A stretch of 64,000 bases of DNA, from NCBI RefSeq assembly GCF_030296675.1, contig NZ_AP027736.1, positions 1,860,001 to 1,924,000 on the forward strand. Direction: 5' to 3'. Origin of the DNA: Demequina sediminis (GTDB taxonomy: Bacteria; Actinomycetota; Actinomycetes; Actinomycetales; Demequinaceae). A program made the position numbers and the translations under genes. This document shows positions 28,185 through 36,910 of the stretch, piece by piece (position 1 is the first letter of the stretch; each line of letters opens with the position of its first letter). The notes beneath the pieces are model-generated. The model was given only the letters and a program-made list of their open reading frames with translations, was not told the DNA's origin and did not search any database.

Positions 28185-29167
28185 CTACCAGCCGATGGCG
28201 TCGAGGGCCTCGGCCGCAGAATCCTCGGGAGGGCGCCCGCTGTTGTCCACCACCGCGTCCTCGATGGCCAGCTCCTCGAGCTCGTCGGCCTGCTCGGCGG
28301 TGCGAGGCACGGCCCAGTCGAGCCAGCGCTGCGAGGTTTCGCGGCGGCGCAGGCGCGCGATGCGCTCCTCAAGCGGCGCCGTGATGCGCACGACGGCGAC
28401 GTCCGCGATCCCTCCCGGACCCGCGAGCGCGTGCGCGATGGCGGCGCGGTCCGCCGGGTCCTCGAGGATTCGCGGAATCACGAGGAGTCCGTAGCCGCGG
28501 CGCCGGTACACCGGCGCGAGCGCGGCGAGCGCCTCCATGAGCAGCGACTGGTTCACGGTGTCGTCCGGAGGAGACGGGTACGCCTCGCACAGCGTGTCCG
28601 CGTCGATGAACGCCGTGCGGGCCCCCGCACGGCAAGGGCGGAATGCGCGGACTCGCCCACCGACGTCTTCCCCGCCCCCATCGCGCCCGTCACCACGAGC
28701 ACCCGGAACGGCAGGTCACGCCCGTAGCAGATCGAGTCCGGCTCGTCCTTGTACTCCCCGTATCCGGGAATGCGGGTGTAGCCCAGGCGGTCGTACAGCG
28801 CGAGCGCCTCGGGCTGCTCGGTGCCGGTCTCGAGGACGATGCGGGTGGCGCCGGCCTTGCGTGCGATCGCCTCGGCGGCGCCCATCATCACCTTGGAGTG
28901 GCCATGGCCGCGGTGGAGGGGGCGCACGAAGAGCCGCTTGAGCTCGAGCGAGCCCGCGCCCGTGTCGTAGGGCGACCAGCGCAGGACGATGCTCGCGACG
29001 GGCTCTCCCTGCTCCGAGTAGCCCACGAGCGAGGCCACCAGCGTGTCGAAGCGCGTCTCGAGGACGAGGTCGGGGGCGTCATAGCGCCGCGCGAGGTCCT
29101 CCTGCTGCTCCGCCCACAGCGCGTGAGCGTCGGCGTCATCGGGTTCGACCCGACGGATCGTGATCAT
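28185..29167 (-). pseudogene. GNAT acetyltransferase fused to a P-loop kinase-like domain, frameshift in a C5 run
   Basis: Residues 1-~155 are a GNAT acetyltransferase (RLFVRPLHRGHGHSKVMM is the acetyl-CoA loop, ALALYDRLGYTRI the C-terminal strand). Directly after it comes an NTP-binding domain: VLVVTGAMGAGKTSVGE is a Walker A loop. In the next frame come TAFIDADTLCE and QSLLMEALAALAPVYRRRGYGLLVIPRILED, as in small-molecule kinases. The frame breaks at the C5 run 28622-28626, and adding one base gives 328 codons. The two halves would then be one protein. Substrates of both domains are unknown. The start ATG at 29167 is well supported by the GNAT alignment. Confidence 0.8.
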
Positions 29168-29293
29168 GCGCTCAGGCTAGCGACAGCGTTCGCCGCCACC
29201 GCGACACGCGGCTCGGGGCGGACCAGAATGGAGAGATACCCGGGGCGTCGGCGTGGAATCGGTGTGCGCCTCCGGGTGTTGGGGCGATAGATT

Positions 29294-29307
29294 GTTGACG
29301 CGTCAAC
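29294..29307. promoter_or_regulatory. Palindromic operator candidate upstream of the interrupted monooxygenase gene
   Basis: gttgacgcgtcaac is a perfect 14-bp palindrome ending 7 bp before the ATG of the monooxygenase fragment, just upstream of the GGAGGGAG ribosome-binding site. A TTGAC-N2-GTCAA shape is common for MarR- and TetR-type operators. No adjacent regulator gene is seen. Confidence 0.55.
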
Positions 29308-29314
29308 GGAGGGA

Positions 29315-29572
29315 GTGGGCATGAGGAACATTGGGTTTCTGTCGTTCGGGTGGTGGTCCGCCGCGCCCGGTTCGAAGGTGCGCACCGCGGGCGAGCTCAT
29401 AGCGGACACGATCCGGCTCGCTGAGGCGGCGGAGGACGCCGACATGGACGGCGCGTGGATCCGCATTCACCACTTCGAGCAGAACACGTCCTCTCCCTTC
29501 CCGCTACTCGCGGCGATGGGCGCGCGCACGTCGCGCGTCGAGCTCGGCACCGGCGTCATCAACATGCGCTAG
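29315..29572 (+). pseudogene. Luciferase-like monooxygenase, 5' fragment cut by the island
   Basis: The first 85 codons of an FMN-dependent bacterial-luciferase-family enzyme: IGFLSFGWW, LAEAAEDADMDGAWIRIHHF and ELGTGVINMR. The frame ends at a TAG created where the IS5-family element joins. The rest of the gene lies 11.7 kb away at 41,294-42,079, and the two pieces join in frame (INM-R-YENPLYMAE). The intact gene would have 345 codons, the normal size of this family. A strong ribosome-binding site (GGAGGGAG) and an upstream palindrome remain. Confidence 0.9.
29561..29571. repeat. Left direct repeat bounding the island
   Basis: aacatgcgcta, 11 bp, is identical to 41291-41301. It is the end of the monooxygenase fragment and so is target sequence duplicated or recombined at insertion. 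The last bases also belong to the CTAG used by the IS5-family element. Confidence 0.8.
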
Positions 29573-30544
29573 GGCGTGTCTCCCAAATTGGGGTGGTGAC
29601 GCGCGGCAGTCTTGATTGGTGACGTCGTCTTCTTCGCGCTATCAGGTCTTCACGGACGCACAGTGGGCTCGGATTGAGCCGTTGCTGCCTTCAAACGAAG
29701 GGCGGCGCGGGCATCCTTTCGGTGACCACCGGCGGGTGGTCGAAGCGATCGCCTATCGGTATCGCACGGGCATTCCGTGGCGGGACGTTCCGCGTGAGCA
29801 CTTCGGTCCGTGGCAGACCGCGTGGAAGCGTCACCGCAGGTATGCCGCTGATGGCACGTGGGATCGGATCCTCGCACAGCTGCTCGCGGAAGCCGATGCG
29901 GCTGGCGATGTGGACTGGAACGTGTCCGTCGACGCGACGATCACGCGCGCCCATCAGCATGCGACGAACACGACCCGCCCCGATCAGGACACAGGGGGCC
30001 ACATCGAATTACAGGAGTCCGGGCACACGCGCCGGTGAACCGGCCGGGCACGGCATCGGACGCTCGCGTGGCGGCCTGACAACGAAGATCCATGCTGCGG
30101 TCGACGGCCACGGCCGTCCCTTGGCGGCGGTCATCACCGGCGGGCAACGCAATGACGGCGCGATGCTGGGCGCCGTGCTGGCCGACATTCACGTCCCCCG
30201 CCTCGGTCCGGGCCGGCCACGCACCCGACCCGACTCCGTCATCGCTGACAAGGCATACTCCGCTGGCACCTACCGGCGCGAGCTGCGCGCCCGCGGCATC
30301 AAGACCGTCATCCCTGAAAAGTCCGACGAAGCAGCCGCACGCCAACGCCGCGGCAGTCGGGGCGGACGCCCGCGAACGTACGACAAGACCGCCTATCGCG
30401 GCCGCAACGTCGTCGAACGCCACTTCAACCTCGCCAAACAATGGCGAGGCCTGGCCACCCGCTACGACAAGCTCGCCATCACCTACCGCGCAGCCGTCGT
30501 CCTCGCCGCCTGTCTCATCTGGTCAGCCATATAGGAGACACGCC
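29573..30544 (+). mobile_element. IS5-family insertion sequence, 972 bp
   Basis: Terminal inverted repeats are ggcgtgtctcc (29573-29583) and ggagacacgcc (30534-30544), perfect over 11 bp. CTAG flanks both sides (29569-29572 and 30545-30548), the target duplication typical of the IS427/IS5-related group. With one CTAG removed the flanks fuse into the perfect 18-bp palindrome acatgcgctagcgcatgt, so the element chose the centre of a palindrome at the island's left end. Confidence 0.88.
29619..30534 (+). pseudogene. IS5-family transposase in two frames
   Basis: The first frame encodes the N-terminal region (VFTDAQWARIEPLLPSNEGR, GIPWRDVPREHFGPWQT) and the first catalytic Asp in NVSVDATITRAHQH, ending at 30038. 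The second, shifted by +1, carries HGIGRSRGGLTTKIH, the second Asp in SVIADKAYSAG and the catalytic Glu in RNVVERHFNLAKQWRGLA. The DDE triad is therefore split. IS5 relatives of this group often join two frames by programmed -1 slippage. The +1 geometry here does not fit, so a one-base insertion or unusual +1 recoding is needed for activity (915 coding bases after removing one). Confidence 0.85.
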
Positions 30545-30574
30545 CTAGCGCATGTCTTGGTTGTGACACCGGAT

Positions 30575-30901
30575 CTATCGATCGCTTCCGCCGCCTCGCC
30601 TACGGCCGCGAAGCGCCTCATCGATCTGTGCCACAGTCGGGGATCCGGCGTACCCGCTCTCCGTCGCGTAGACCCGGCACGCGAGCGAGCGAACCGGTGT
30701 CGTCGGGAACAGGTCGACGCCGTCGACGAGGATCGTGGGCGAGCCTCCGAACCTAATGTTCGCCGCCTCGTCCTCGGTCCAGATCGTCACCAGCTCGACA
30801 GGAACGGCCCCGAGCTCGACAACGTCCAGCGCCGCGCGTGCGTTGGCTTCGGCGATGGCCGTGTTCGGGCAGTCGACGATGTGCAGCAGTTCGACCTTCA
30901 T
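30575..30901 (-). CDS. Thioredoxin-like small protein of the metal-resistance operon
   Basis: 108 residues. The opening VELLHIVDCPNTAIAEANAR and the FGGSPTILVDGVDLFP motif with a cis-proline are those of a thioredoxin-fold family that is common in actinobacterial mercury and cadmium loci. The usual CxxC is replaced by a single Cys at about residue 10, with another near residue 75 (SLACRVY). Its ATG overlaps the ATPase stop (ATGA), making it the last gene of the cmtR-ATPase operon. The role is probably metal or thiol handling, by context only. Confidence 0.75.
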   Translation of the reverse strand: MKVELLHIVDCPNTAIAEANARAALDVVELGAVPVELVTIWTEDEAANIRFGGSPTILVDGVDLFPTTPVRSLACRVYATESGYAGSPTVAQIDEALRGRRRGGGSDR

Positions 30902-32811
30902 GCGATGGATTCCTTCCGAGTCCGGGCGGCGCGCAGGCCGTTGAGGATCACGACGACCTCGGCGATCTCGTGCACCAGCACCACGGCGGCGAGGCCCAGG
31001 ACGCCGAAGAGGGCCAACGGGAGCAGCGCGGTGATGATCAGCAGCGACAGGATGATGTTCTGGTTGATGATGTGGCGTCCGCGTCGGGCGTGGTCGAACG
31101 CGCGCGGCAGCAGCCGCAAATCGTGACCAGTGAAGGCCACGTCGGCGGACTCGATCGCGGCATCGGAGCCGGTCGCCCCCATTGCGATGCCGATGTCGGC
31201 GGCAGCGAGGGCGGGGGCATCGTTGATGCCGTCGCCGATCATCGCGACCGAACCGTGCTGGCCGAGCTCGCCGATCGCGGCGGCCTTGTCCTCAGGGCGC
31301 AACTCGGCGCGCACGTCCTCGATCCCTGCCTGCGCGGCCAGGGCGCGGGCGGTGCGGGCGTTGTCGCCGGTGAGCATGGTCATCCCGACGCCCTGGGCGG
31401 TAAGGGTGCGGACGACCTCGGGGACCTCGGGGCGCAGCTCGTCGCGGATGCCGATCGCGGCGACCGGGACGCCCTCGCGGTGCACGATGACGACGGTCAT
31501 GCCCTGCTCCTCCAGGCCTGCTACCTGGTCGCCGAGCGGCCCGGCGTCCAACCAGCGGGGACTGCCGACCGTGATCCGCGCGCCGTCGTGCTTGCCTTCG
31601 ATGCCGTGCCCGGCCTGTTCGGTCACGTCCTCGGCAGCAGGGGCCTCAGGCGCTGCAGCGGTGATCGCGGCCGCGAGCGGGTGGGTGCTGTGCTGCTCCA
31701 GCGCGGCAGCCCAGGCCAGCGCCTGCGCCTCGGTGATCCCGTCGGCGGTGAGCACCGCAGTGACGGCGGGCTCGTTGCGGGTCAGGGTGCCGGTCTTGTC
31801 GACGGCCACGTGGCGGATCACGCCGAACCGTTCAAATACAGCCCCTGACTTGATGATCACACCGAACTTGCTCGCCGAACCGATCGCGGCCACCACGGTC
31901 AGCGGGACCGAGATCGCCAGTGCGCACGGCGACGCAGCCACCAGCACGACGAGGGCGCGGGTGATCCACAGCTCGGGGTCGCCGAACAGCGAACCGATGA
32001 GTGCGACGAGGACGGCGAGGATGAGCACGCCCGGCACAAGGGGACGAGCGATGCGGTCGGCGAGCCGGGCACGATCGCCCTTCTCTGCCTGCGCCTCCTC
32101 CACGAGCTCGACGATGGTGGTCAGCGAGTTGTCGGTGCCCGCCGCGGTCGTCTCGACCTCCAACGCACCCGCGGTGTTGATCGCGCCGGCCGAGACCGTG
32201 TCGCCGGGCTCGACCTCGACCGGGATCGACTCGCCGGTGATCGCGGAGGTGTCCAAACTCGAACGACCAGTGACTACGATGCCGTCGGTCGCGATCTTCT
32301 CACCCGGCCGCACCAGCATCAGCTGACCGACGGCGAGATCTTTCGCGGCGACCTCGACCGATGCGCCGTCCTGGCGGATGGTCGCGGTCTCCGGGACGAG
32401 CTTGAGCAGCGCCCGCAGCCCGCCGCGGGCGCGGTCCATCGCCTTGTCCTCCAGCGCCTCCGCGATCGAGTAGAGGAACGCCAGCGCCGCGGCTTCTTCG
32501 ACGTAGCCGAGGATCACCGCACCGATCGCGCTGATCGTCATCAGGAGACTGATCCCCAACTTGCCCGTGAACAGCTTCCGGATCGCGCCAGGGGTGAACG
32601 TCGACGCTCCCAGCAGCAGGCCGATCCAGAAGAGCACCTGCGCCGGGATCTCCATCCCGGACCACTCCAACGCCAGACCGGTCAGGAAGGCGACGCCCGA
32701 GAAGACCGGGACCATGATCCCGCGGTCCCGCCACCAGGGGCGCTCCTGTTCTTCGTCGACTGCTTCACCGACCGCGGTCTCGGTCTCGTCGCATCCGCAC
32801 GCCGCGCTCAC
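30898..32811 (-). CDS. Heavy-metal P1B-type ATPase with an SPC transport motif
   Basis: 637 residues from GTG 32811, which overlaps the repressor stop (GTGA). The transport helix reads VAASPCALAISVPLT: SPC in place of CPC. This marks the P1B-4 group, linked to Co, Ni, Fe(II) or Zn export, rather than Cu or classical Cd/Zn pumps. DKTGTLTRNE, TGES and GDGINDAPALAAADIG are intact. There is no HMA domain; the short N-terminus has only ACGCDETE as a possible metal site. The partner repressor resembles the Cd/Pb sensor CmtR, so the physiological metal is uncertain. Confidence 0.9.
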   Translation of the reverse strand: MSAACGCDETETAVGEAVDEEQERPWWRDRGIMVPVFSGVAFLTGLALEWSGMEIPAQVLFWIGLLLGASTFTPGAIRKLFTGKLGISLLMTISAIGAVILGYVEEAAALAFLYSIAEALEDKAMDRARGGLRALLKLVPETATIRQDGASVEVAAKDLAVGQLMLVRPGEKIATDGIVVTGRSSLDTSAITGESIPVEVEPGDTVSAGAINTAGALEVETTAAGTDNSLTTIVELVEEAQAEKGDRARLADRIARPLVPGVLILAVLVALIGSLFGDPELWITRALVVLVAASPCALAISVPLTVVAAIGSASKFGVIIKSGAVFERFGVIRHVAVDKTGTLTRNEPAVTAVLTADGITEAQALAWAAALEQHSTHPLAAAITAAAPEAPAAEDVTEQAGHGIEGKHDGARITVGSPRWLDAGPLGDQVAGLEEQGMTVVIVHREGVPVAAIGIRDELRPEVPEVVRTLTAQGVGMTMLTGDNARTARALAAQAGIEDVRAELRPEDKAAAIGELGQHGSVAMIGDGINDAPALAAADIGIAMGATGSDAAIESADVAFTGHDLRLLPRAFDHARRGRHIINQNIILSLLIITALLPLALFGVLGLAAVVLVHEIAEVVVILNGLRAARTRKESIA

Positions 32812-33167
32812 TCGCCCGCCCCCGTCCCGCAGCAGCCGGGCACGGCGCACTCGGCGTCGACGCACGGCGCGTGCTCATCGACGGCCAGCGTCACGTCCAC
32901 GAGCGCCGTGAGCGCCGCCGCGAGATGCGGATCAGCGATCTCGTAGCGCGTCTGCCGACCCTCGGGCTCGGCGACCACGATCCCGCAGTCGCGCAGGCAG
33001 GTCAGATGGTTCGAGACGTTCGAGCGCGTCAGCTCCAGCTCGCGCGAAAGCACGGCCGGGTAGCTTGGGCCGTCGAGCAGGGTCATCAGGATGCGGGATC
33101 GCGTCGGGTCCGCCATGGCCCGGCCAAGCCGGTTCATGACGTCGAGGCGTGAAGCAATGGTCAGCAT
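32808..33167 (-). CDS. cmtR: ArsR/SmtB-family metal repressor, CmtR type
   Basis: 119 residues. The sequence tracks mycobacterial CmtR: LGRAMADPTRSRILMTLLDG, then LTRSNVSNHLTCLRDCGIVVAEPEGRQTRYEIADPHL split across the recognition helix and wing. CmtR binds Cd(II)/Pb(II) through two cysteines in the helix (CLRDC here) and one near the C-terminus (APC, about residue 102). All three are present, and four more cysteines follow in the tail (DAECAVPGCCGTG). It heads the operon with the P1B ATPase and thioredoxin-like gene and should repress it until metal binds. Confidence 0.88.
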   Translation of the reverse strand: MLTIASRLDVMNRLGRAMADPTRSRILMTLLDGPSYPAVLSRELELTRSNVSNHLTCLRDCGIVVAEPEGRQTRYEIADPHLAAALTALVDVTLAVDEHAPCVDAECAVPGCCGTGAGE

Positions 33168-33174
33168 GCACTGA

Positions 33175-33192
33175 ACTATACAGCGTGTGCTG
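33175..33192 (-). promoter_or_regulatory. Likely promoter and operator of the cmtR operon
   Basis: On the minus strand CAGC-N4-GCTG (33181-33192) is followed directly by TATAGT (33175-33180), a good -10 box, 8 bp before the ATG. A repressor bound to the dyad would cover the promoter. The -35 is not clear. Confidence 0.4.
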
Positions 33193-33259
33193 ACTCATTG
33201 TCGACTCGTCAGGGCTGCCGCACGCGCTCCGCGCGCTTGCCCTCGGGAACCGGGTTCAC

Positions 33260-34150
33260 CTACTTGCGCCAGCGGGGCCACTTCGGCATCCCGCGGCCCC
33301 TCCAGGTCTCAACGAGGCACGCGACCCAACGGACGGACGCGAAGAGCCCGTAGCCGGCCCCGGTGAGGCCCACGGCAACCACGAGCCAGCGCCCGATGCC
33401 GAGCCACAGGCTCCCGTCCACGTCGAGGGCCCACTGAGCGCCTGTGATGAGCCCCGCGATGCCCATCCAGAGCCCAGCGACGACCACGACCACCGGCAAG
33501 AGGGCGAGGCACATCGCAGCGGCAGCCGACCAGAGCTGTCGAGCCTCCAGCTTCGCCGTCGCGGCGATGATCCGCTCGGCGCGCTCGTTGGACGCGTCGA
33601 GGTTCGCCGTCATCGTGGCCGAGGCCTCCCCGGCGACCTGCTCGACGGCCTTCTCAACCCGTTCTTCGGCGCGCTTCTCGATCCGCTGCACGGCCCCGCC
33701 GACCTGGCTCACGAGCTTCTGGTTCGCCGCGGCCTGTGCCTTGAGTCCCTCAATCGCCGAGGCCGTAGCCGCGTGGTTCTTCTGCGCCTCGGCGACCAAA
33801 CTCTGCGAGGCGGCGCTCAGCCGCTTCCCGTCGAGACTCTGCACGAACTCGCTGAGCGTGCTCTCGATCTCGCTCAGCCTGCTCTCGACGCTCTCGATCT
33901 GCGGTGACGTGCTGACGGACGGCTGCGAGGTCGACGCCCGGTCGATGCGCTTGCTCATCTCCTCGTCCATGACCTTCACGAGCCCCGCGAGCTTCTTCTG
34001 CTGCTCGGCCAGCCGGTCGAGCCGCGCGTTCTGTGCCTCGACGGCGGCGAGGATCGAGGTCAACGTCTCCATCGTCTCCGGACTGCCGAGCTGCTGCCGC
34101 TGCTCGTCCTGCGCGTTCTGCTGCTTCAGCCTGTCGAGCGCTGCGCTCAT
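33260..34150 (-). CDS. Coiled-coil membrane protein of mobilisation module 1
   Basis: 296 residues. An N-terminal SAALDRLKQQN start leads into a long coiled coil (about residues 20-200, many E/Q/A heptads). Two C-terminal membrane segments follow (AAMCLALLPVVVVVAGLWMG and IGRWLVVAVGLTGAGYGLF) and a basic, Trp-rich tail (GMPKWPRWRK). The start lies inside the relaxase gene, with its own AAGGAG site, in another frame. A homologue sits at the same place in module 2. It may tether the relaxosome to the membrane or to a coupling protein; this is inferred from context. Confidence 0.8.
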   Translation of the reverse strand: MSAALDRLKQQNAQDEQRQQLGSPETMETLTSILAAVEAQNARLDRLAEQQKKLAGLVKVMDEEMSKRIDRASTSQPSVSTSPQIESVESRLSEIESTLSEFVQSLDGKRLSAASQSLVAEAQKNHAATASAIEGLKAQAAANQKLVSQVGGAVQRIEKRAEERVEKAVEQVAGEASATMTANLDASNERAERIIAATAKLEARQLWSAAAAMCLALLPVVVVVAGLWMGIAGLITGAQWALDVDGSLWLGIGRWLVVAVGLTGAGYGLFASVRWVACLVETWRGRGMPKWPRWRK

Positions 34151-35024
34151 GGTCCTGCTCCTTCTGCTGCTGGTGATAGTCGAAGAACGCCTGCGCACCC
34201 TCTGGGGTGAAGTCCGCCGAGAGGGCGCTGGTGCGCTTACGGCGCTCGGCGCGCCCGGACTCACCTCGGCGGTCCTCGATGTAGAGCGTCCACGTCTCCT
34301 TGCCGACGTTCTTGCCCCGCTTGCTCACGGCGGTGTGCAGGCGCATCCGCGGCACCTGCTTCCCGTCGTCGCCAAGCTGCTGGTTCTGCTCCGCGATCAC
34401 CGATTCGAGACCGGCCTTGTCCATCGACCGGGGATTGGCCAGAGCGGCGCTCATCCGGTCGCCCATCTCCCGGTCGAGCGACCCCTCGGCGAAGTCCTCG
34501 CGGCGCAGCTCCCAGTCCTTCGGCGGGTGCTCCAGCCGCTTTACGACCGAGAGGCCGTGCTCGCGCATCAGCTCGTCGTTTGCCGACTGCACGCCCCGCT
34601 GGTTCCCTGCCTTGCGGTCGTGGAACGTGCGGTAGTCCGAGAGCGCCTTCCCGGTGCGGTTGTTGTGGTTGACGACCAAGATGTGGTTGTGCGGCTTGCG
34701 GCCACGTCCATCCACATGCGTCACCACGAGGCAGTCCGAGTCCGGGTGCATCCGCTTCGCCAGCAGGTAGCCCAGATCATTCACCCGCTGCACGTCCTCC
34801 GGGCTGTTCGGGTCGAACTCCTCGTCGCTGAACGACTGCCGGTAGTGCAGCGCCTCGACGCCGCGCTTCGTGTTTTGCGTGAGCGCGCGGGCGCGGGCCG
34901 AGAATGCGCCGGGGCCTCCCGGCACGTCGCACGTGACCGCGGCCCCGCGCTCGTCCTCCTTGCCTCGGATGTAGCGCTCCGTGTCTCCGACGCTCGTGCT
35001 CGGGCTGTAGTGCGTGGTGCTCAT
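33750..35024 (-). CDS. Relaxase (MobA/VirD2 type) of mobilisation module 1
   Basis: 424 residues and intact. Visible are the conserved VEALHYRQSFSDEEF, the histidine cluster THVDGRGRKPHNHILVVNH that binds the metal at the nicking site, and NRTGKALSDYRTFHDRKAG. These fit the PF03432 relaxase fold, which nicks the plasmid transfer origin. The ATG overlaps the mobC stop (ATGA). After about residue 290 the protein becomes low-complexity Arg/Glu/Ala, and this tail overlaps the coiled-coil gene by about 400 bp out of frame. The tail is not conserved with module 2, unlike the rest. Confidence 0.87.
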   Translation of the reverse strand: MSTTHYSPSTSVGDTERYIRGKEDERGAAVTCDVPGGPGAFSARARALTQNTKRGVEALHYRQSFSDEEFDPNSPEDVQRVNDLGYLLAKRMHPDSDCLVVTHVDGRGRKPHNHILVVNHNNRTGKALSDYRTFHDRKAGNQRGVQSANDELMREHGLSVVKRLEHPPKDWELRREDFAEGSLDREMGDRMSAALANPRSMDKAGLESVIAEQNQQLGDDGKQVPRMRLHTAVSKRGKNVGKETWTLYIEDRRGESGRAERRKRTSALSADFTPEGAQAFFDYHQQQKEQDHERSARQAEAAERAGRAAAAARQSGDDGDVDLDPRRRRGTERAARPAGRAAEEARGAREGHGRGDEQAHRPGVDLAAVRQHVTADRERREQAERDREHAQRVRAESRREAAERRLAEFGRRGAEEPRGYGLGD

Positions 35025-35389
35025 GACGCCGTCCGGTCCCCGAGCAGCGCCCGGACCTCGCGTAGCAACTCGATCAGCTCGGGCACCTCCGCCGACAGCG
35101 CCACCGCCTCACCGGCCCGCGCGCGGCGGTCCAGGTCGTTGACGTTGATCGCCAGCGGGCGCACCTGGGCGGCCAGTTCGCGGGCGTCCGCCGAGGCCTG
35201 CACGCGCAACTCGGCTCCGAGCAGGTGCGCGGCCACGGCGGCGTCCAGCTCCTCGCTCCGAGAGGCGTGGAGCGCATCGCGCACGACGGTCCGCACCCAC
35301 GTGCTCGGAGCCAGCCCGAGCCGCGTCGCACGAGTGCGAAGCGCCCCGAGTGTGGCGTCATCGAAGCGGGTATCGAGCCGCCCGCAGTA
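35021..35389 (-). pseudogene. MobC-like relaxosome protein of module 1, 5' end cut by the IS256-family element
   Basis: About 122 residues remain: RLDTRFDDATLGALRTRATR (a ribbon-helix-helix-like DNA-binding start), LAPSTWVRTVVRDALHASRSEELDAAV, and the MobC-typical LRPLAINVNDLDRRARAGE-like core, ending in ELLREVRALLGDRTAS. MobC proteins open DNA at the transfer origin for the relaxase. The upstream part runs straight into the IS terminal repeat at 35390, so only the extreme N-terminus and the promoter are lost. It overlaps the relaxase start. Confidence 0.75.
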
Positions 35390-36789
35390 GTGCCCCTTAG
35401 AGTGGTGTAGCGCCCGGCGGTGGCAAGGCTCCTCGTAGACAGAGGAAGCGGCCACCGCGGGGCCTTCGAGTTCACCCTTGCAAAGTTCTCTCGAATGGAT
35501 CACCGCGATGACCGCACCCCATATTGTCGACCCTGCCCGCGTGCTGGGCAATCTCCTCTCCGACGCATCGCCGGACATGATGCGCTCGCTGCTGCAGACC
35601 ATGATCAACGCGCTGCTCAGCGCCGACGCGGACGCCGTCTGCGGAGCCGAATGGGGCCAGCCGTCTGCTGACCGCGTCGCGCAGCGCAACGGCTACCGCC
35701 ACCGGCCCCTCGACACCCGCGCTGGCACGATCGACGTCGCCGTGCCGAAGCTGCGCTCGGGCACGTACTTCCCGGAGTGGCTCCTCGAGCGCCGCAAGCG
35801 CGCCGAGTCGGCGCTGATCACCGTCATCGCCGACTGCTACCTCGCCGGCGTGTCCACCCGACGGATGGACAAGCTGGTGAAGACCCTCGGCATCGACGGG
35901 CTGTCCAAGTCCCAGGTGTCGCGCATGGCCGCCGACCTCGACGAAGCCGTCGCCGCCTTCAGACACCGCCCACTGGACGAGGCTGGCCCGTTCACGTTCG
36001 TCGCCGCGGACGCGCTGACGATGAAGGTCCGCGAGGGCGGCCGCGTCATCAACGCCGTGTGCCTGGTCGCCACGGGCGTCAACGGCGACGGCCACCGCGA
36101 AGTCCTCGGACTCCAGGTCGCCACGTCAGAGACCGGCGCGGCGTGGAACACGTTCTTCGCCGACCTCGTCGCCCGCGGCCTGGCCGGCGTCCGCCTCGTC
36201 ACGTCCGACGCCCACGCGGGCCTCGTGGAGGCGATCGCGGCGAACCTGCCCGGAGCGGTGTGGCAACGCTGCCGCACCCACTACGCGGCGAACCTGATGG
36301 CGGTCACGCCCAAGCACGCGTGGCCGGCCGTGAAGTCCATGCTGCACTCCGTGTACGACCAGCCCGACGCGGCATCCGTGCACGCTTGAGTATCGACCGC
36401 CTGCTGGACTACGTCGAGGACAAACTCCCCGCCGTGTTCGCCCACCTCGAGGCAGCCCGCGACGACCTCCTCGCGTTCACCACTTCACCTAAGGACGTGT
36501 GGACTTAAGAATCTGGTCCAACAACCCCGCCGAGCGCTTGAACAAGGAGATCCGTCGTCGTACCGACGCCGTTGGGATCTTCCCCAACAGGGACGCCATC
36601 ATCCGGCTCGTCGGCGCAGTCCTGGCCGAGCAGACCGACGAGTGGGTCGAGACCAAGCGCTACCTCGGACTCGAAGTCCTCGCCCGCTGCCGCCTCACCG
36701 CCGTGCCCAACACCGGCATCGAGGAGGTGACCGAAACCCTCGCACTCACCGCCTGACGAAGGAACCCGCTACACCACTCCACGGGACTT
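35390..36789 (+). mobile_element. IS256-family element, ~1.4 kb, degenerate
   Basis: Terminal inverted repeats are visible: gagtggtgtagc at the left (35400-35411) matches gctacaccactc at the right (36768-36779) perfectly. Similarity extends outward to 17 of 22 bases. The flanking bases differ (left ccgcagta, right gaccccgc), so no target duplication is left. The two mobilisation modules start on either side and point outward. This suggests a deletion or recombination between two insertions after the original transposition. Confidence 0.75.
35508..36756 (+). pseudogene. IS256-family transposase with two lesions
   Basis: A mutator-type DDE transposase. Present are ADAVCGAEWGQPSADRVAQR, the first Asp in FVAADALTMKVRE, the second in LVTSDAHAGLVEAI and the Glu in [17 protein letters not shown]. 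The frame is lost at about 36384 (after SVHA) and again at about 36500 (after PKDVW). At each point two extra bases fit better than one missing base; deleting four bases in all gives 415 codons, the family norm. Both spots are locally AT-richer than the rest (cttgagtatc, acttaagaatc). It is probably inactive. Confidence 0.85.
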
Positions 36790-36910
36790 GACCCCGCCCG
36801 CCGCTGCCACGACGACGCTTCGCGCCGCCGTGACTCTGACGCACAGCCTCCGCATCAGCCCGACCGGTGTTCACCTGGCAGTCGGTCTGCTGCTCCACCT
36901 GTACGCCAGA

